Shown in pieces: positions 30,641 to 39,510 of a stretch of 64,000 nucleotides of DNA. Where the stretch lies: contig JAKADY010000002.1 of the NCBI GenBank assembly GCA_021826065.1, positions 51,530 through 115,529 of the forward strand. Reading direction: 5' to 3'. Numbering within the stretch: position 1 is the stretch's first letter; every line of letters starts with the position of its first letter. The notes under the pieces were generated by a model, which was not told the origin of the DNA, searched no databases, and saw only the letters and a program-made list of their open reading frames with translations. The position numbers and the translations under genes were made by a program. Origin of the DNA: Pseudomonadota bacterium (GTDB lineage: Bacteria > Pseudomonadota > Gammaproteobacteria > Burkholderiales > Thiobacillaceae).

Positions 30641-30877
30641 TTGAACCCAGATTGTCCATTAGGACGCGGGAAGGCGCGAAGCCCATGATCGAGCCAGCTT
30701 GCGCGCGACGGTCGCAGGCGAGGTTGAACACCTCGCCGAGAAGTTGCGCGCGAGATGGCCGACCAGGGGCGAGCGAGGCCCGCGTAGGCCATGCGGCTGG
30801 TTCGGCACACGCAGCGTTGGCACGCGGGATGACCTACCTCAAGGCACTGGCCGGTCTAATGGACAATCTGGGTTGAA
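30641..30877. mobile_element. MITE-like element with 22-bp terminal inverted repeats
   Basis: The bases 30641-30662 and 30856-30877 are inverted copies with one mismatch in 22. They enclose about 190 bp with several internal palindromes (for example GCGAGG...CCTCGC near 30718). No open frame of interest is inside and no clear target duplication is visible. The structure is that of a non-autonomous transposon; the parent IS family is not identified. Confidence 0.6.
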
Positions 30878-30917
30878 ATACCATTGTCACACGGTGCCCG
30901 AAGGCCCGGTCAGCGGC

Positions 30918-32354
30918 TCAGGGTGCCTCGGGCGTGGGTGTTGGCGGCGCCGGAGCGGGCCGTTGGTCCAGCCAGGTCAGGGCGGCGTCCTGGGCCGCGG
31001 CCGCCGCCGCTGCACGCGGGTGGTTGACGAGGAAGACGAACAGGTGGAGCCGGCCCTGGGCGTCCATGACGTAGCCAGCCAGGTTGCGCGCCCCATTGAG
31101 CGTGCCAGTCTTGAGCCAGGCGCGGCCCGACAGGGGGCTTGCGGCGAGGCGCTGGCGCAGGGTCCCCTCCAGGCCCAGGGTCGGCAGCGAGGCGATAAAG
31201 TCGTGAAAGACCGGCCGGCTGGCGGCATAGCGCAGCAGCCTGGCGAGCGAGGCGGCGGAGATGCGCTCGATCCGCGACAGGCCCGAGCCGTTCTCGATGA
31301 CGAGTTCCGGCATCGTCAGGCCACGCGCCGTGAGCCAGTCCCGCAGCGCCGCCTCGCCCTTGGCCAGGGTGGCCGGCGGCCCCTCGCGGAGCGCCCCGAG
31401 GTTCAGGAACAGCATGCGCGTCATGACGTTGTTGCTGTACTCGTTGATGTCGGTGACGATGCGCGCCAGCGGCAGGGACTCGAATTCCAGCAAGACACGC
31501 GCCTCGGGCGGGGTGTGCGCGGCGAGGACCTCGCCGCTGAGGCTGCCGCCCAGCTCGGCCCAGAGGGCGCGAAAGGCGGCGGCCACGGCCTGATCGGGGG
31601 GCAGCAGGGACAGGCGCAGGCTGCCTGCACCACAGGCGGCCGGATAGCTGCCGCTGACCCACAGCGCGCCCTCCGCCAGCCGGTAGGCGAGCCCGGCCTG
31701 CCAGCCGTTGCAGGCCTGGTCGGTCAGGCGGACCTGGCCGCGCACGGGCAGGCCCGGCGGGTCGAGCGTCAGGCGCAGCGCGCCGTTTTCGGGGGCCAGG
31801 CGCAGGCTCAGGGTGTTGAAGTCCACCAGCAGCGCGGCCGGCGGGGCGTTGTAGGGGCGCAGCGGCGCCTGGTCGAAGGCGCCGGGGTCCTCGGGGGCGA
31901 GGTCGTAACAGGACTGGTCGATCAGCACGTCACCGGCGATGTGGCGGATCCCCTGGGCACGCACCTCGCGCAACAGCAGCCAGAACCGCTCCAGGGTGAG
32001 CGAGGGGTCGCCGCCGCCCTTGAGGACGAGGTCGCCCTGCAGGGTGTCGCCCTTGATCTCGCCCGTTAAGAGGACGCGGGTCTTGAAGGTATGGGCCGGC
32101 CCCAGGGTCTCCAGCGCGGCGAGCGTGGTCAGCAGCTTCATCACCGAGGCCGGGTTGAGGGGACGATCGGCCCCGTGACTCACCAGGGGCGTGGGGCTGT
32201 CGAGCGGCTGGATGACCAGCGCCACGTTCGCCTCGTGGATGCCCGCGGCGGCGAGGGCGCGCTCGATGGGCTCGGGCAGCTCGGCGTGGGCCGGGGTATG
32301 CAGCGCGGCAACGAGCAGGGCGCGCTCAGCGACCCGGCGCCAGGTCCGCCACAT
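30918..32354 (-). CDS. dacB: D-alanyl-D-alanine carboxypeptidase/endopeptidase (PBP4, S13 family)
   Basis: Trims or cross-link-cleaves peptidoglycan in the periplasm. About 478 residues with a signal peptide ([23 protein letters not shown]). The penicillin-binding motifs are SVMK (in [10 protein letters not shown] near residue 68), an SxN-type YSNN near 315, and KTG in [12 protein letters not shown] near 420. The large insertion of the S13 family lies between the first two motifs. The tail is low-complexity Ala/Pro. ATG 32354 gives the signal peptide and overlaps the upstream epimerase gene by 29 bases; the frame is open to 32495, but that part is shadow. Confidence 0.93.
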   Translation of the reverse strand: MWRTWRRVAERALLVAALHTPAHAELPEPIERALAAAGIHEANVALVIQPLDSPTPLVSHGADRPLNPASVMKLLTTLAALETLGPAHTFKTRVLLTGEIKGDTLQGDLVLKGGGDPSLTLERFWLLLREVRAQGIRHIAGDVLIDQSCYDLAPEDPGAFDQAPLRPYNAPPAALLVDFNTLSLRLAPENGALRLTLDPPGLPVRGQVRLTDQACNGWQAGLAYRLAEGALWVSGSYPAACGAGSLRLSLLPPDQAVAAAFRALWAELGGSLSGEVLAAHTPPEARVLLEFESLPLARIVTDINEYSNNVMTRMLFLNLGALREGPPATLAKGEAALRDWLTARGLTMPELVIENGSGLSRIERISAASLARLLRYAASRPVFHDFIASLPTLGLEGTLRQRLAASPLSGRAWLKTGTLNGARNLAGYVMDAQGRLHLFVFLVNHPRAAAAAAAQDAALTWLDQRPAPAPPTPTPEAP

Positions 32355-33366
32355 ACCAGTCCATCGCCTCCCGCAAACCCTCGGCGATGCGGTGGGTCGG
32401 CGCGTAGCCGAGCAACCGGCGCGCCTTGCCGATGTCGGCCTGGGAGTGCCGCACGTCGCCGGGGCGGAAGTCGCGGTAGATGGGCTGCAGGTCACGCAGA
32501 TGCGGAAAGCGCCCTGCCAGGGCGTCGCGGATGGCGCGGAAGAGGTCGTTGAGTGTGGTGCGGTCGCCCACCGCCACGTTGTAGACCTGGTCGGTGGCCT
32601 CCGGGTCTTGCGTCGTCGCCGCCAGCAGATTGGCCTGCACGGCGTTGGCGATGTAGCAGAAGTCGCGGCTCGTCTCGCCGTCGCCGTTGATGTAGACCGG
32701 TTCGCCGCGGATCATGGCCGCGACCCAGCGCGGCACCACGGCGGCATAGGCGCCCTCCGGGTCCTGGTGCGGGCCGAAGATGTTGAAGTACCGGAGGCCG
32801 ATCGCGCGGAAGCCATAGGCGCGGGCGAAGACCTCGGCATAGAGCTCGTTCACCAGCTTGGTCACGGCATAGGGCGACAGGGGCCGGCCGATGCGGTCCT
32901 CCACCTTGGGCAGGTCCGGGTGGTCGCCGTAGGTGGAGCTGGAGGCGGCATAGACGAAGCGGGCCACCCCCGCATCGCGCGCGGCCACCAACATGTTGAG
33001 GAAACCGTCGATGTTGGCCGCGTTGGTGGTGATGGGGTCCTCAAGGGAGCGTGGTACCGAGCCCAGCGCCGCCTGGTGCAGGACGTAATCGACCCCGGCG
33101 CAGGCCGCGCGGCAGGTGGGCAGATCGCGGATGTCCCCCTCGATGAAGCGGAAGCGCGCCCACTGCGTCGGGGTCACGGCGGCGCGGATGCTCTCCAGGT
33201 TGCGCCGGTGGCCGGTGGCGAAGTTGTCCAGCCCCACCACCCGCTGGTCGAGTTTGAGCAGCGTCTCCAGCAGGTTGCAGCCGATGAAGCCGGCCACACC
33301 GGTGACCAGCCAGGTGCGCGGCTCGCCGGGCAGCCGTTCGAGCAGGGCCTGGTAGGCCGTCATCAC
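32326..33366 (-). CDS. wbpP: UDP-N-acetylhexosamine 4-epimerase, WbpP/TviC type
   Basis: Interconverts UDP-GlcNAc and UDP-GalNAc (or their uronic acid forms) for surface polysaccharide. 346 residues, extended short-chain dehydrogenase fold. The NAD site [13 protein letters not shown] is near 22, a serine-rich ASSSTYGD precedes the catalytic [15 protein letters not shown] (Tyr-x-x-x-Lys) near 165, and [16 protein letters not shown] is near 240. The strings [20 protein letters not shown] and [16 protein letters not shown] are characteristic of WbpP. Its start overlaps the end of the dehydrogenase gene by four bases, so the two are translated together. Confidence 0.92.
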   Translation of the reverse strand: MMTAYQALLERLPGEPRTWLVTGVAGFIGCNLLETLLKLDQRVVGLDNFATGHRRNLESIRAAVTPTQWARFRFIEGDIRDLPTCRAACAGVDYVLHQAALGSVPRSLEDPITTNAANIDGFLNMLVAARDAGVARFVYAASSSTYGDHPDLPKVEDRIGRPLSPYAVTKLVNELYAEVFARAYGFRAIGLRYFNIFGPHQDPEGAYAAVVPRWVAAMIRGEPVYINGDGETSRDFCYIANAVQANLLAATTQDPEATDQVYNVAVGDRTTLNDLFRAIRDALAGRFPHLRDLQPIYRDFRPGDVRHSQADIGKARRLLGYAPTHRIAEGLREAMDWYVADLAPGR

Positions 33367-34646
33367 AGCCGCCAGAGTTTATAGCCCGCCGCGCGGATGG
33401 CGGCCGGGTCGTAGGCCGATTTGACGTCGGTGAACACCCCGCCCGGTTTGAGTTTGGCCAGGATGTCGGCAAGCGGCATGCTGAGGTACTGCCGGTGCGA
33501 CACCGCGGCGACGATGGCATCCGCCCCGCCGGGCAGTTCATGCCAGGGGGTGAGTTTGAGGCCATACTCGTGCATCGCTTCTTCCGGGGCGGCGATGGGG
33601 TCGTGCACACTGACCTCGCAGCCGAAGGACTGCAGCTCGCGGATCAGGTCGGCCACCTTGGAGTTCCTGAGGTCGGGGCAGTTCTCCTTGAAGGTGAGCC
33701 CCAGCACGATCACCTGCGCCCCCTTCACCGAGCTGCCGTTGTTGATCATCTGCTTGACCGTCTGCTGCGCCACCCAGGCGGCCATGCCATCGTTGATGCG
33801 GCGGCCGGCGAGGATCACCTGCGGGTGGTAGCCCAGCATCTCCGCCTTGTGCGTGAGGTAATAGGGGTCCACGCCGATGCAGTGGCCACCCACCAGGCCC
33901 GGGCGGAAGGGCAGGAAGTTCCACTTGGTGCCGGCCGCCTCGAGCACCTCCAGGGTGTCGATGCCGATGCGGTCGAAGATCACCGCCAGCTCGTTCATGA
34001 GCGCGATGTTCAGGTCGCGCTGGGTGTTCTCGATCACCTTGGCCGCCTCGGCCACCTTGATGGAGCTGGCGCGGTGCACCCCGGCGGTGATGATCGAGCC
34101 GTAGACCTCGGCCACCTTGTCCAGCGTGGCGGCATCGTCGCCGGCGACCACCTTGACGATCTTGGTGATGGTGCGCTCCTTGTCGCCGGGGTTGATGCGC
34201 TCGGGCGAGTAGCCGACGTGGAAGTCCTGTTTCCACTTCATCCCCGAGTGCTGCTCCAGCAGGGGGATGCACACCTCCTCGGTGGCGCCGGGATAGACGG
34301 TGGATTCATAGACGACGATGGCTCCCCGCTTCATGTGCTTGCCCACCGTGGTCGAGGCGCCGATCAAGGGCGAGAAGTCCGGGATGTGCGCCGCGTCCAC
34401 CGGCGTGGGCACGGCCACGACGATGAAGTCCGCCTCGCCCAGGATGGCCGGGTCGGTGCTGACCGTAAGCCGCGTGGCCGCCTTGAGGTCCTCGCTGGAG
34501 ACCTCGCCGGTCGGGTCGCAGTAGTTGCGATAGTTGGCGATCTTGGCCTCGGACAGGTCATAGCCCAAGGTGTCGTATTTCTTGCCGAATTCGACGGCGA
34601 GCGGCAGCCCCACATAGCCGAGGCCGACAACTGCGATGGTGGTCAT
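33363..34646 (-). CDS. wbpO: UDP-N-acetylhexosamine 6-dehydrogenase, WbpO/TviB type
   Basis: Oxidises UDP-HexNAc twice at C6 to the uronic acid, using NAD. 427 residues. N-terminal NAD site [16 protein letters not shown], the [14 protein letters not shown] loop near 115, catalytic cysteine in [13 protein letters not shown] near 262, and a C-terminal UDP-binding domain with [15 protein letters not shown] near 320. With the adjoining WbpP it forms the two-enzyme route to UDP-GalNAcA-type sugars known from Vi antigen and Pseudomonas O6. No glycosyltransferase or flippase cluster follows. The 296 bases upstream (34647-34942) contain no gene I can support. Confidence 0.93.
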   Translation of the reverse strand: MTTIAVVGLGYVGLPLAVEFGKKYDTLGYDLSEAKIANYRNYCDPTGEVSSEDLKAATRLTVSTDPAILGEADFIVVAVPTPVDAAHIPDFSPLIGASTTVGKHMKRGAIVVYESTVYPGATEEVCIPLLEQHSGMKWKQDFHVGYSPERINPGDKERTITKIVKVVAGDDAATLDKVAEVYGSIITAGVHRASSIKVAEAAKVIENTQRDLNIALMNELAVIFDRIGIDTLEVLEAAGTKWNFLPFRPGLVGGHCIGVDPYYLTHKAEMLGYHPQVILAGRRINDGMAAWVAQQTVKQMINNGSSVKGAQVIVLGLTFKENCPDLRNSKVADLIRELQSFGCEVSVHDPIAAPEEAMHEYGLKLTPWHELPGGADAIVAAVSHRQYLSMPLADILAKLKPGGVFTDVKSAYDPAAIRAAGYKLWRL

Positions 34647-34942
34647 GCTTTCCCCTGATCGGATGTGAGAAATGTGTCAGTCTGCGTCGGCTGCGGTTGC
34701 GGCAGCGGCGCGCGGCAAGAGTTTATAACGGTGCGGTTTTGCGTTTTCTTGAAGCAAGGTCTGCTCGATGCAAGTATTCAGCAAGGGCGCCGGGGTGGGT
34801 AGGCTGCCGAGCATTGAGTCACGCACTTCGATTAAGCCCCCAGACACGAAAGGCGCGACGGATCCGCAGTTTAACCCAAGCTCGAATGCTTGGTGGCCCA
34901 TCGATCGGGCCGTGACACACCGTCCCGCCCCTCGCTCGTGGC

Positions 34943-35743
34943 ATGATGTCACCCATGAACTACCCCCTTATCAAGTTGATCCTTCTGATGGCCTTCGTGC
35001 ACCTGGGCATGTTGCCGTTACATGCGGCAGCGCAGGGCAGCGGCCTGGTCGAGACCCTGCCCCGCATCAAGCCGGCGGTGGTCGGTGTCGGCACCCACCA
35101 CCCCACCCGTAACCCGCGCGTGCAGCTCGCCGGCACCGGCTTCGTCGTCGGCGACGGCCTAACGGTGGCCACCAATGCCCACGTCGTTGTCAAGGAGCTG
35201 GACACCGCCCGCAACGAGACCCTGGGGGTGCTGGTCCGCCGCGGGAGCCAGATCGAGGTCCGCGCCGCCGAGCGCATCACCAGCGACAGCGAGCGCGACT
35301 TGGCCCTGCTGCGCATCCAGGGCGACCCGCTGCCCGCGCTGCGACTCGGCGACTCCGACCGGGCGCGCGAGGGCCAGACCCTGTACTTCACCGGCTACCC
35401 CCTCGGCGCCGTCCTGGGGCTCTACCCCTCCACCCACCGCGCCGGCCTGGCCGCCATCGCCCCCGTCTTCACCCCGCCGGGCAGCGCCGGCCGCCTCACC
35501 CCCAGACTCATCCGCCGCGCCGAGGCGAGCTTCCTCATCTTCCAGCTCGACGCCATCGCCTATCCCGGCAACAGCGGCAGCCCGCTCTACGACCCGGACA
35601 CCGGCGAGGTCCTGGGCATCATCAACTCGGTCTTCGTCAAGGGCGCAAAGGAAAACGCCCTCAAGGACCCGAGCGGCATCACCTACGCCATCCCGGCCAA
35701 ATACCTGAAGGCGTTGCTCGATCAGACCCAGCGTCTGCCTTGA
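34943..35743 (+). CDS. Secreted trypsin-like serine protease (S1 family)
   Basis: 266 residues with a signal peptide (hydrophobic to about residue 27, ending HAAAQ). The catalytic triad is visible: His in TVATNAHVVV near 77, Asp in SERDLALLRI near 117, and Ser in YPGNSGSPLYDPDTG near 207. There is no PDZ domain, so it is not a DegP/HtrA chaperone-protease but a short periplasmic or secreted protease of unknown target. Start ATG 34943; ATG 34955 is nearly as good. It opens the accessory region and is followed by palindromic repeat copy C. Confidence 0.85.
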   Translation: MMSPMNYPLIKLILLMAFVHLGMLPLHAAAQGSGLVETLPRIKPAVVGVGTHHPTRNPRVQLAGTGFVVGDGLTVATNAHVVVKELDTARNETLGVLVRRGSQIEVRAAERITSDSERDLALLRIQGDPLPALRLGDSDRAREGQTLYFTGYPLGAVLGLYPSTHRAGLAAIAPVFTPPGSAGRLTPRLIRRAEASFLIFQLDAIAYPGNSGSPLYDPDTGEVLGIINSVFVKGAKENALKDPSGITYAIPAKYLKALLDQTQRLP

Positions 35744-35807
35744 GCCTCCGGTAGAATGTACTGCAAAGGACTGCCCGCAGGCGCGGGCAGGCAGTAAGCC
35801 CAACGTA

Positions 35808-35919
35808 AAAGTCGCGTAGCGAGTACTCTAGGCTCCCATCTTCCTCCTTTGGGAAAGAGGCTGGGGGTGAGGGAAACGGACATGACTTTCATATTGCGGG
35901 GCGTCTGCTCAAAGTCATG
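35808..35919 (-). repeat. Palindromic intergenic repeat, copy C (inverted), before ygfX-like gene
   Basis: Read on the minus strand it repeats the plan of copies A and B. The outer arms are CATGACTTT at 35881-35889 and AAAGTCATG at 35911-35919. The CCCTCACCCCCAGC tract appears as its complement at about 35860-35873. Then come a decayed GA/CT hairpin near 35841-35860 and AGTCGC-like bases near 35810. A separate GC hairpin, CTGCCCGC...GCGGGCAG, lies at 35771-35790. Confidence 0.7.
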
Positions 35920-36486
35920 TCCGTTGGCTTGAACGCCAGCAGCGGAAGGATGCGCGCCACACAGCCGGCACGGACGATCAGGATCAGGCCCTCGCGCCTG
36001 CAGCGTAGGGTCCTCGTCGGTATCGCCCTGCTCGCACTCACCGCCATTGCCCTGGCCGACCTGCCAGCCGCCGGTATCCTTGCCGCGGTGCTGTTCACCG
36101 TGTTCATCACCTGGCGGGCCTGGCGCCGGCCAGCGGTCGTCGCTTTGCGCCTGAACGCCGACGGCAGCCTGGAACTGCGCGCCGCAGGCCAGGACTGGCA
36201 GCCAGTGAGCCTCCTACCCCACAGCAGCGTCACGCCCTGGCTGTGCATGCTCGCCTACCGTGCACAGGGCAAGGCGCGCAGCCTCGCCCTCTACCCGGAC
36301 AGCTTGCACCCCGACGACTTCCGCCACCTGCGCGTCTGGTTGCGCTGGCTGGCGCGGGTGGAGGAGGACGAGCGGGGGAAGAAGCATCCCGAGTCCTTGA
36401 CAACAACGATCGATGCCCACCGGTCGTTGATTCCATCGCCTTCTGAAGAAGGCAACAAGACTGCCTTTCCGAAAACGGACGTCTGA
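35917..36486 (+). CDS. YgfX-like small membrane protein
   Basis: 189 residues in the longest frame. It resembles the YgfX/CptA family: a basic start RIRPSRLQRRVLVG, two close membrane helices (about 33-52 and 55-68) with little between them, a strand-rich domain with DGSLELRAAGQDWQPV, and the family-like LYPDSLHPDDFRHLRVWLRWL near 135. YgfX is normally next to sdhE/ygfY, which is absent here. The first ATG (35917) lies inside the arm of repeat copy C; ATG 35950 is an alternative and neither has a good ribosome site. The last 40 residues are low complexity. Family call is from pattern memory. Confidence 0.65.
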   Translation: MSVGLNASSGRMRATQPARTIRIRPSRLQRRVLVGIALLALTAIALADLPAAGILAAVLFTVFITWRAWRRPAVVALRLNADGSLELRAAGQDWQPVSLLPHSSVTPWLCMLAYRAQGKARSLALYPDSLHPDDFRHLRVWLRWLARVEEDERGKKHPESLTTTIDAHRSLIPSPSEEGNKTAFPKTDV

Positions 36487-36625
36487 TGCCCTAAGCGCCT
36501 GCGCGAGGTCATGGTGCTGGGCGCATTTCTTTGACGAGCAAGGATGGCTACTCGGCTGGGATGCGGCGATGTGCTAGACTGCCGACAACGAATCACGTAC
36601 GGATGCTGCAATTGGAGCTGTGCGC

Positions 36626-37132
36626 ATGGAGCTATTGCAACAGATCAAAGACTTCCTCATCCCCGAGCTCGAATCGATCCGCCAGGAGCAATCGGCCACG
36701 CGTGAGCGGCTCAATTCCATAGACCTGCACCTGGTGGACCAGAGCCGCCGCATCGATGCGCTGAGCCAGCGCATCGACGAGACCAACAAGCGCATCGACA
36801 AGATCCACGACGATCTGCTTGGTCGCATCGACGAGACCAACAAGCGCATCGACAAGATCCACGACGATCTGCTTGGTCGCATCGACGAGACCAACAAGCG
36901 CATCGACAAGATCCACGACGATCTGCTCGGTCGCATCGACGAGACCAACAAGCGCATCGACAAGGTCCAGGCGGACTTCATCGCCCGCATCGACGAGACC
37001 CACCGCCGGCTGGATAGGCTCTACGAGGTGATCGTGCGCCGCGAAGAACACGAGGGGTTGGAGAGCTGGGTGCGCGAATGGGCGCGCGAGGTGGACCGTC
37101 GTCTGGATGTCTTGGAGCGCAGGGCGGCTTAA
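36626..37132 (+). CDS. Coiled-coil protein with 18-residue repeats
   Basis: 168 residues, almost wholly alpha-helical. After an N-terminal segment (ELLQQIKDFLIPELESIRQEQ) there are three near-identical 18-residue repeats, RIDETNKRIDKIHDDLLG, and then a diverged fourth. At DNA level the unit is 54 bases, beginning at 36770, 36824, 36878 and 36932. No signal peptide or membrane helix; the end reads WVREWAREVDRRLDVLERRAA. ATG 36626 is chosen for GGAG at 36614-36617. It resembles the other repeat coiled-coil genes of this region in style but lacks their membrane anchor. Function unknown. Confidence 0.75.
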   Translation: MELLQQIKDFLIPELESIRQEQSATRERLNSIDLHLVDQSRRIDALSQRIDETNKRIDKIHDDLLGRIDETNKRIDKIHDDLLGRIDETNKRIDKIHDDLLGRIDETNKRIDKVQADFIARIDETHRRLDRLYEVIVRREEHEGLESWVREWAREVDRRLDVLERRAA

Positions 37133-37486
37133 GGTATTACGTGTCGAACGGACATGGCCGTTTTCATCCCTTGGGGCCTTTGGCCATCTCCGTCAGGCGT
37201 TGTCGGCGCGACGTCAGTCACGACCGTTTGCGAGCAGGGTTTTTTCGCATCGCGGCACACGCCGGGCGCCTATCCCAAACGCACTTCGCTGGAGCGGCGC
37301 TTGCCGCAACCCCCCTCCTGCGCGCCGTGGGCGCGGGTGATGCTAGTGCACTGTCTCTAAAATAGCTACACATTACATTGACGTCTGAAATCTTCGGATC
37401 GCGCGTGAGCTCGGGGTGGTGCGCAACACAGTAAGGCGGTATCTCGCGAATTCGGAATTTGTGGGTGTCCCGAATTTTGCAAGATG
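37133..37486. other. Intergenic region with insertion-sequence debris
   Basis: No intact gene in 354 bases. It contains scraps resembling the palindromic repeat family (GGACATGGCCG near 37150) and an IstA-like helix-turn-helix fragment at 37398-37448. Compositional change and stop codons in all frames indicate decayed mobile DNA. Confidence 0.5.
37398..37448 (+). pseudogene. IS21-family transposase (istA) remnant
   Basis: The 17 codons read IARELGVVRNTVRRYLA, the N-terminal helix-turn-helix of IS21 IstA transposases. The frame continues only about 15 unrelated codons and no ATP-binding partner gene is present, so this is a scar of an old insertion. Confidence 0.5.
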
Positions 37487-38071
37487 TTATGAGCGCGTGG
37501 AGGCGCCGACCTCCAGCGTCACCTCCTCGTAGATCGCCGCCACCGGCAAGGAAAGCCCCAAGCTGTCCAGCTCCACCGTCTCACCCGGCCCATAGGGATA
37601 GAGCACCCAATGGCCGTTCACTTCGCGGCGAAAGACATCCACCGCCACTCGTTCGCAATCGATCAGCACATACTCCCGCAGGCTTGCCAAGCTGCGGTAA
37701 TGGGCGAACTTACCGCCGCGGTCGAAGGCCGCCGTGGCGGGAGAGAGCACCTCGACGATCAACACCGGCTCGCGCTTGAAGTGGGTCAAGGCCGCATCGG
37801 CGGCCGCGCAGGTGACGAAGACGTCGGGATAGAAAAAGGCGTCCGCGGCATCGATGCGCAGCTTCATGTCGGCAATGTAAGCGCGGCACGGCCCGCCACG
37901 CAGATGGGCGCGCAGTGCCGAAAACACATTGCCGCTGATCGTCACGTGGGCATCGGAAGCACCGGCCATGGCGTACACCTCGCCGGCGAGATATTCGTGT
38001 TTTTCGGGCTGGCCGGCCTCCCAGGCGAGATAATCCTCGGCGCTAAAGACGGGTTTTTTCACGGCGGTCAT
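37487..38071 (-). CDS. Uma2-family (DUF820) predicted endonuclease
   Basis: 194 residues of the PD-(D/E)xK-like Uma2 family, common in multicopy in cyanobacteria and other environmental bacteria; role unsettled. Visible marks: FSAEDYLAWE at the start, HEYLAGEVYAMAGAS near 30, the active-site D in FYPDVFVTC (Asp83), E-x-L in LIVEVLSPAT (Glu107) and a lysine/tyrosine in GGKFAHYRSL (Lys121). The catalytic residues look intact. It stands alone, without an obvious partner, among mobile debris. Confidence 0.88.
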   Translation of the reverse strand: MTAVKKPVFSAEDYLAWEAGQPEKHEYLAGEVYAMAGASDAHVTISGNVFSALRAHLRGGPCRAYIADMKLRIDAADAFFYPDVFVTCAAADAALTHFKREPVLIVEVLSPATAAFDRGGKFAHYRSLASLREYVLIDCERVAVDVFRREVNGHWVLYPYGPGETVELDSLGLSLPVAAIYEEVTLEVGASTRS

Positions 38072-38181
38072 CGGCGGACTCCTTACGGCGGCTGACCGTC
38101 ATTTTAAGGCAACAGGCCAAAGTCGACGGCTGCTGCTGGCGCACGCCCACGAAAGGCCGCGACTCCACACCGTCGCGCGGC

Positions 38182-38926
38182 TTACCCGAGGCGGGCAGGT
38201 TCGAACGTCACCCAGGCCCAAGGTCTAGCGCCGCACCACGCCAAAGGATCGAGGAAGTGATAAAGCGGCGTACGGTAACGCAAACGCATCTGGGTTAGCA
38301 GCTTCCACGGGGTGCGTTGTCTGCCGGAACCATGCGCGAGCGGACTCGCTGAAAAAAAGCGATAAACCGATGGCCCCAATCCAGCGGCGCGGATGGATTG
38401 CAGGAACCATTGCCGTTCGACGGCGTTGCGAACCCCCTGTTCGAGGCGCCCAGCCAAGGTCACCAGCCAGTTGTGAATCGCCGCCAGCTCCGTCAGATCG
38501 CCCACTGGCGCCGGATTACGCAAGCCGGCATGGGATGCGCACCTGCTCCGGGGTGCAGGCAATGCCAAGGCGACCGAGCGCCGCGATGCGCAAACGACGG
38601 GCAGTTGCCAGTTGCTGGACATTGTGGCGGCGCGACACCTGCGCCGGCGAGAGCGTGTAATCCATCAGCACCCTGGGGCAGTTGCCAAAGCGCGCATGAG
38701 GCATCAAGCGCACCCAGAGCGCATAGTCCTCGGCATGCGAGGCTGCTTCGTCATAACCACCATGCCGTACGAAGACCTCGCGGCGCAGCATCACCGAGGG
38801 GTGCAGCAGCGGTGGCTGGAAAAGCAGCTCGGCGAGGATCTGGAGGCGCTCGGTCGCTGGCTTGGCGACCGAGCGACGCCCATGGTAGATCATAGTGAAT
38901 GGATGTCCTGTGATTGCACGCCCCAT
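38182..38926 (-). pseudogene. Glycosyltransferase family 2 gene, N-truncated and frameshifted
   Basis: Two overlapping minus-strand frames (38516-38926 and 38182-38622) together read as the second half of a GT-A glycosyltransferase. The first carries HPSVMLRREVFVRHGGYDE and HAEDYALWVRLMP. Continuity passes to the second frame near 38520-38545, which carries DLTELAAIHNWLVTLAGRL and the C-terminal tail. The nucleotide-sugar half with its DxD motif is missing upstream, where the coiled-coil gene at 38955 begins. A frameshift plus truncation makes it non-functional. Confidence 0.7.
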
Positions 38927-38954
38927 CCCGCTCGCGGTGTTTCGCAGCGGTTTC

Positions 38955-39428
38955 TTAGCGGAGCACTACATCTAGCCAGCGGATCAAGCCGGTGACCCCA
39001 CCCACCGCCAGCACCACCCACACCGTCTGGCGGTGGATTGCCTGTGTCAGCCGCACTTCGACGTTCTTGATTTCCAGCCGCACCGCTTCGATCTCGATGC
39101 GCAGCCTGCCTTCGACCTCCTTGATCTCTTTTTGCAGCTTGCCTTCGACCTCCTTGATCTCTTTTTGCAGCTTGCCTTCGACCTCCTTGATCTCTTTTTG
39201 CAGCTTGCCTTCGACCTCCTTAATCTCTTTTTGCAGCCTGCCTTCGACCTCCTTGATCTCTTTTTGCAGCCTAAGCTCGGTTTCGCGTAGGTTGGCCTGC
39301 GTGGCGATATCGGATAGCTGCGGATAACGCGACTCCAGCGTCTCGAAAGCTTCTGCGATCAGGCGTGCGCGCGCCTTGTCCTCACCGGCGTCGGTGAGCT
39401 GTTCATAAAGCCTCAGCGCCACGCCCAT
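38955..39428 (-). CDS. Membrane-anchored coiled-coil protein with 11-residue repeats (DUF1640-like), paralog 1
   Basis: 157 residues. The N-terminal domain (about 1-50) reads LRLYEQLTDAG and ARLIAEAFETLESRYPQLSDIATQANLRETEL. A coiled coil follows, made of repeated 11-residue units EIKEVEGKLQK (five or so, 33 bases each at about 39105-39265). The protein ends in one membrane helix (VWVVLAVGGVTGLIRWLDVVL). The plan of head, hendecad coiled coil and C-terminal anchor is like the DUF1640/CCDC90 group. AGGA precedes ATG 39428. Related to the three genes at 41.8-44.1 kb but more diverged. Function unknown. Confidence 0.75.
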   Translation of the reverse strand: MGVALRLYEQLTDAGEDKARARLIAEAFETLESRYPQLSDIATQANLRETELRLQKEIKEVEGRLQKEIKEVEGKLQKEIKEVEGKLQKEIKEVEGKLQKEIKEVEGRLRIEIEAVRLEIKNVEVRLTQAIHRQTVWVVLAVGGVTGLIRWLDVVLR

Positions 39429-39510
39429 CGCTCAGTCCTCGTCCTGCTTCAAGATGAAATATGCTGATTTTATAGGCCGCCGTATGGCTGGCCAAGCGCA
39501 TGGGCGTATC

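Larger units (their letters stand above)
30343..30917. other. 575-base intergenic region upstream of priA and downstream of dacB
   Basis: No convincing gene. It holds DnaA-box-like sites (30446-30454, 30458-30466, 30625-30633), a CCCCCTTGGGGG palindrome near 30571, and a 237-bp element bounded by inverted repeats (30641-30877). The stretch 30370-30560 is much more AT-rich than its neighbours and probably carries the priA promoter on the minus strand. Confidence 0.6.

Noticed and set aside
39105..39265. CRISPR-like or satellite array
   Set aside because: 33-bp repeats with no spacers that encode an in-frame coiled coil on the minus strand; this is coding repetition.
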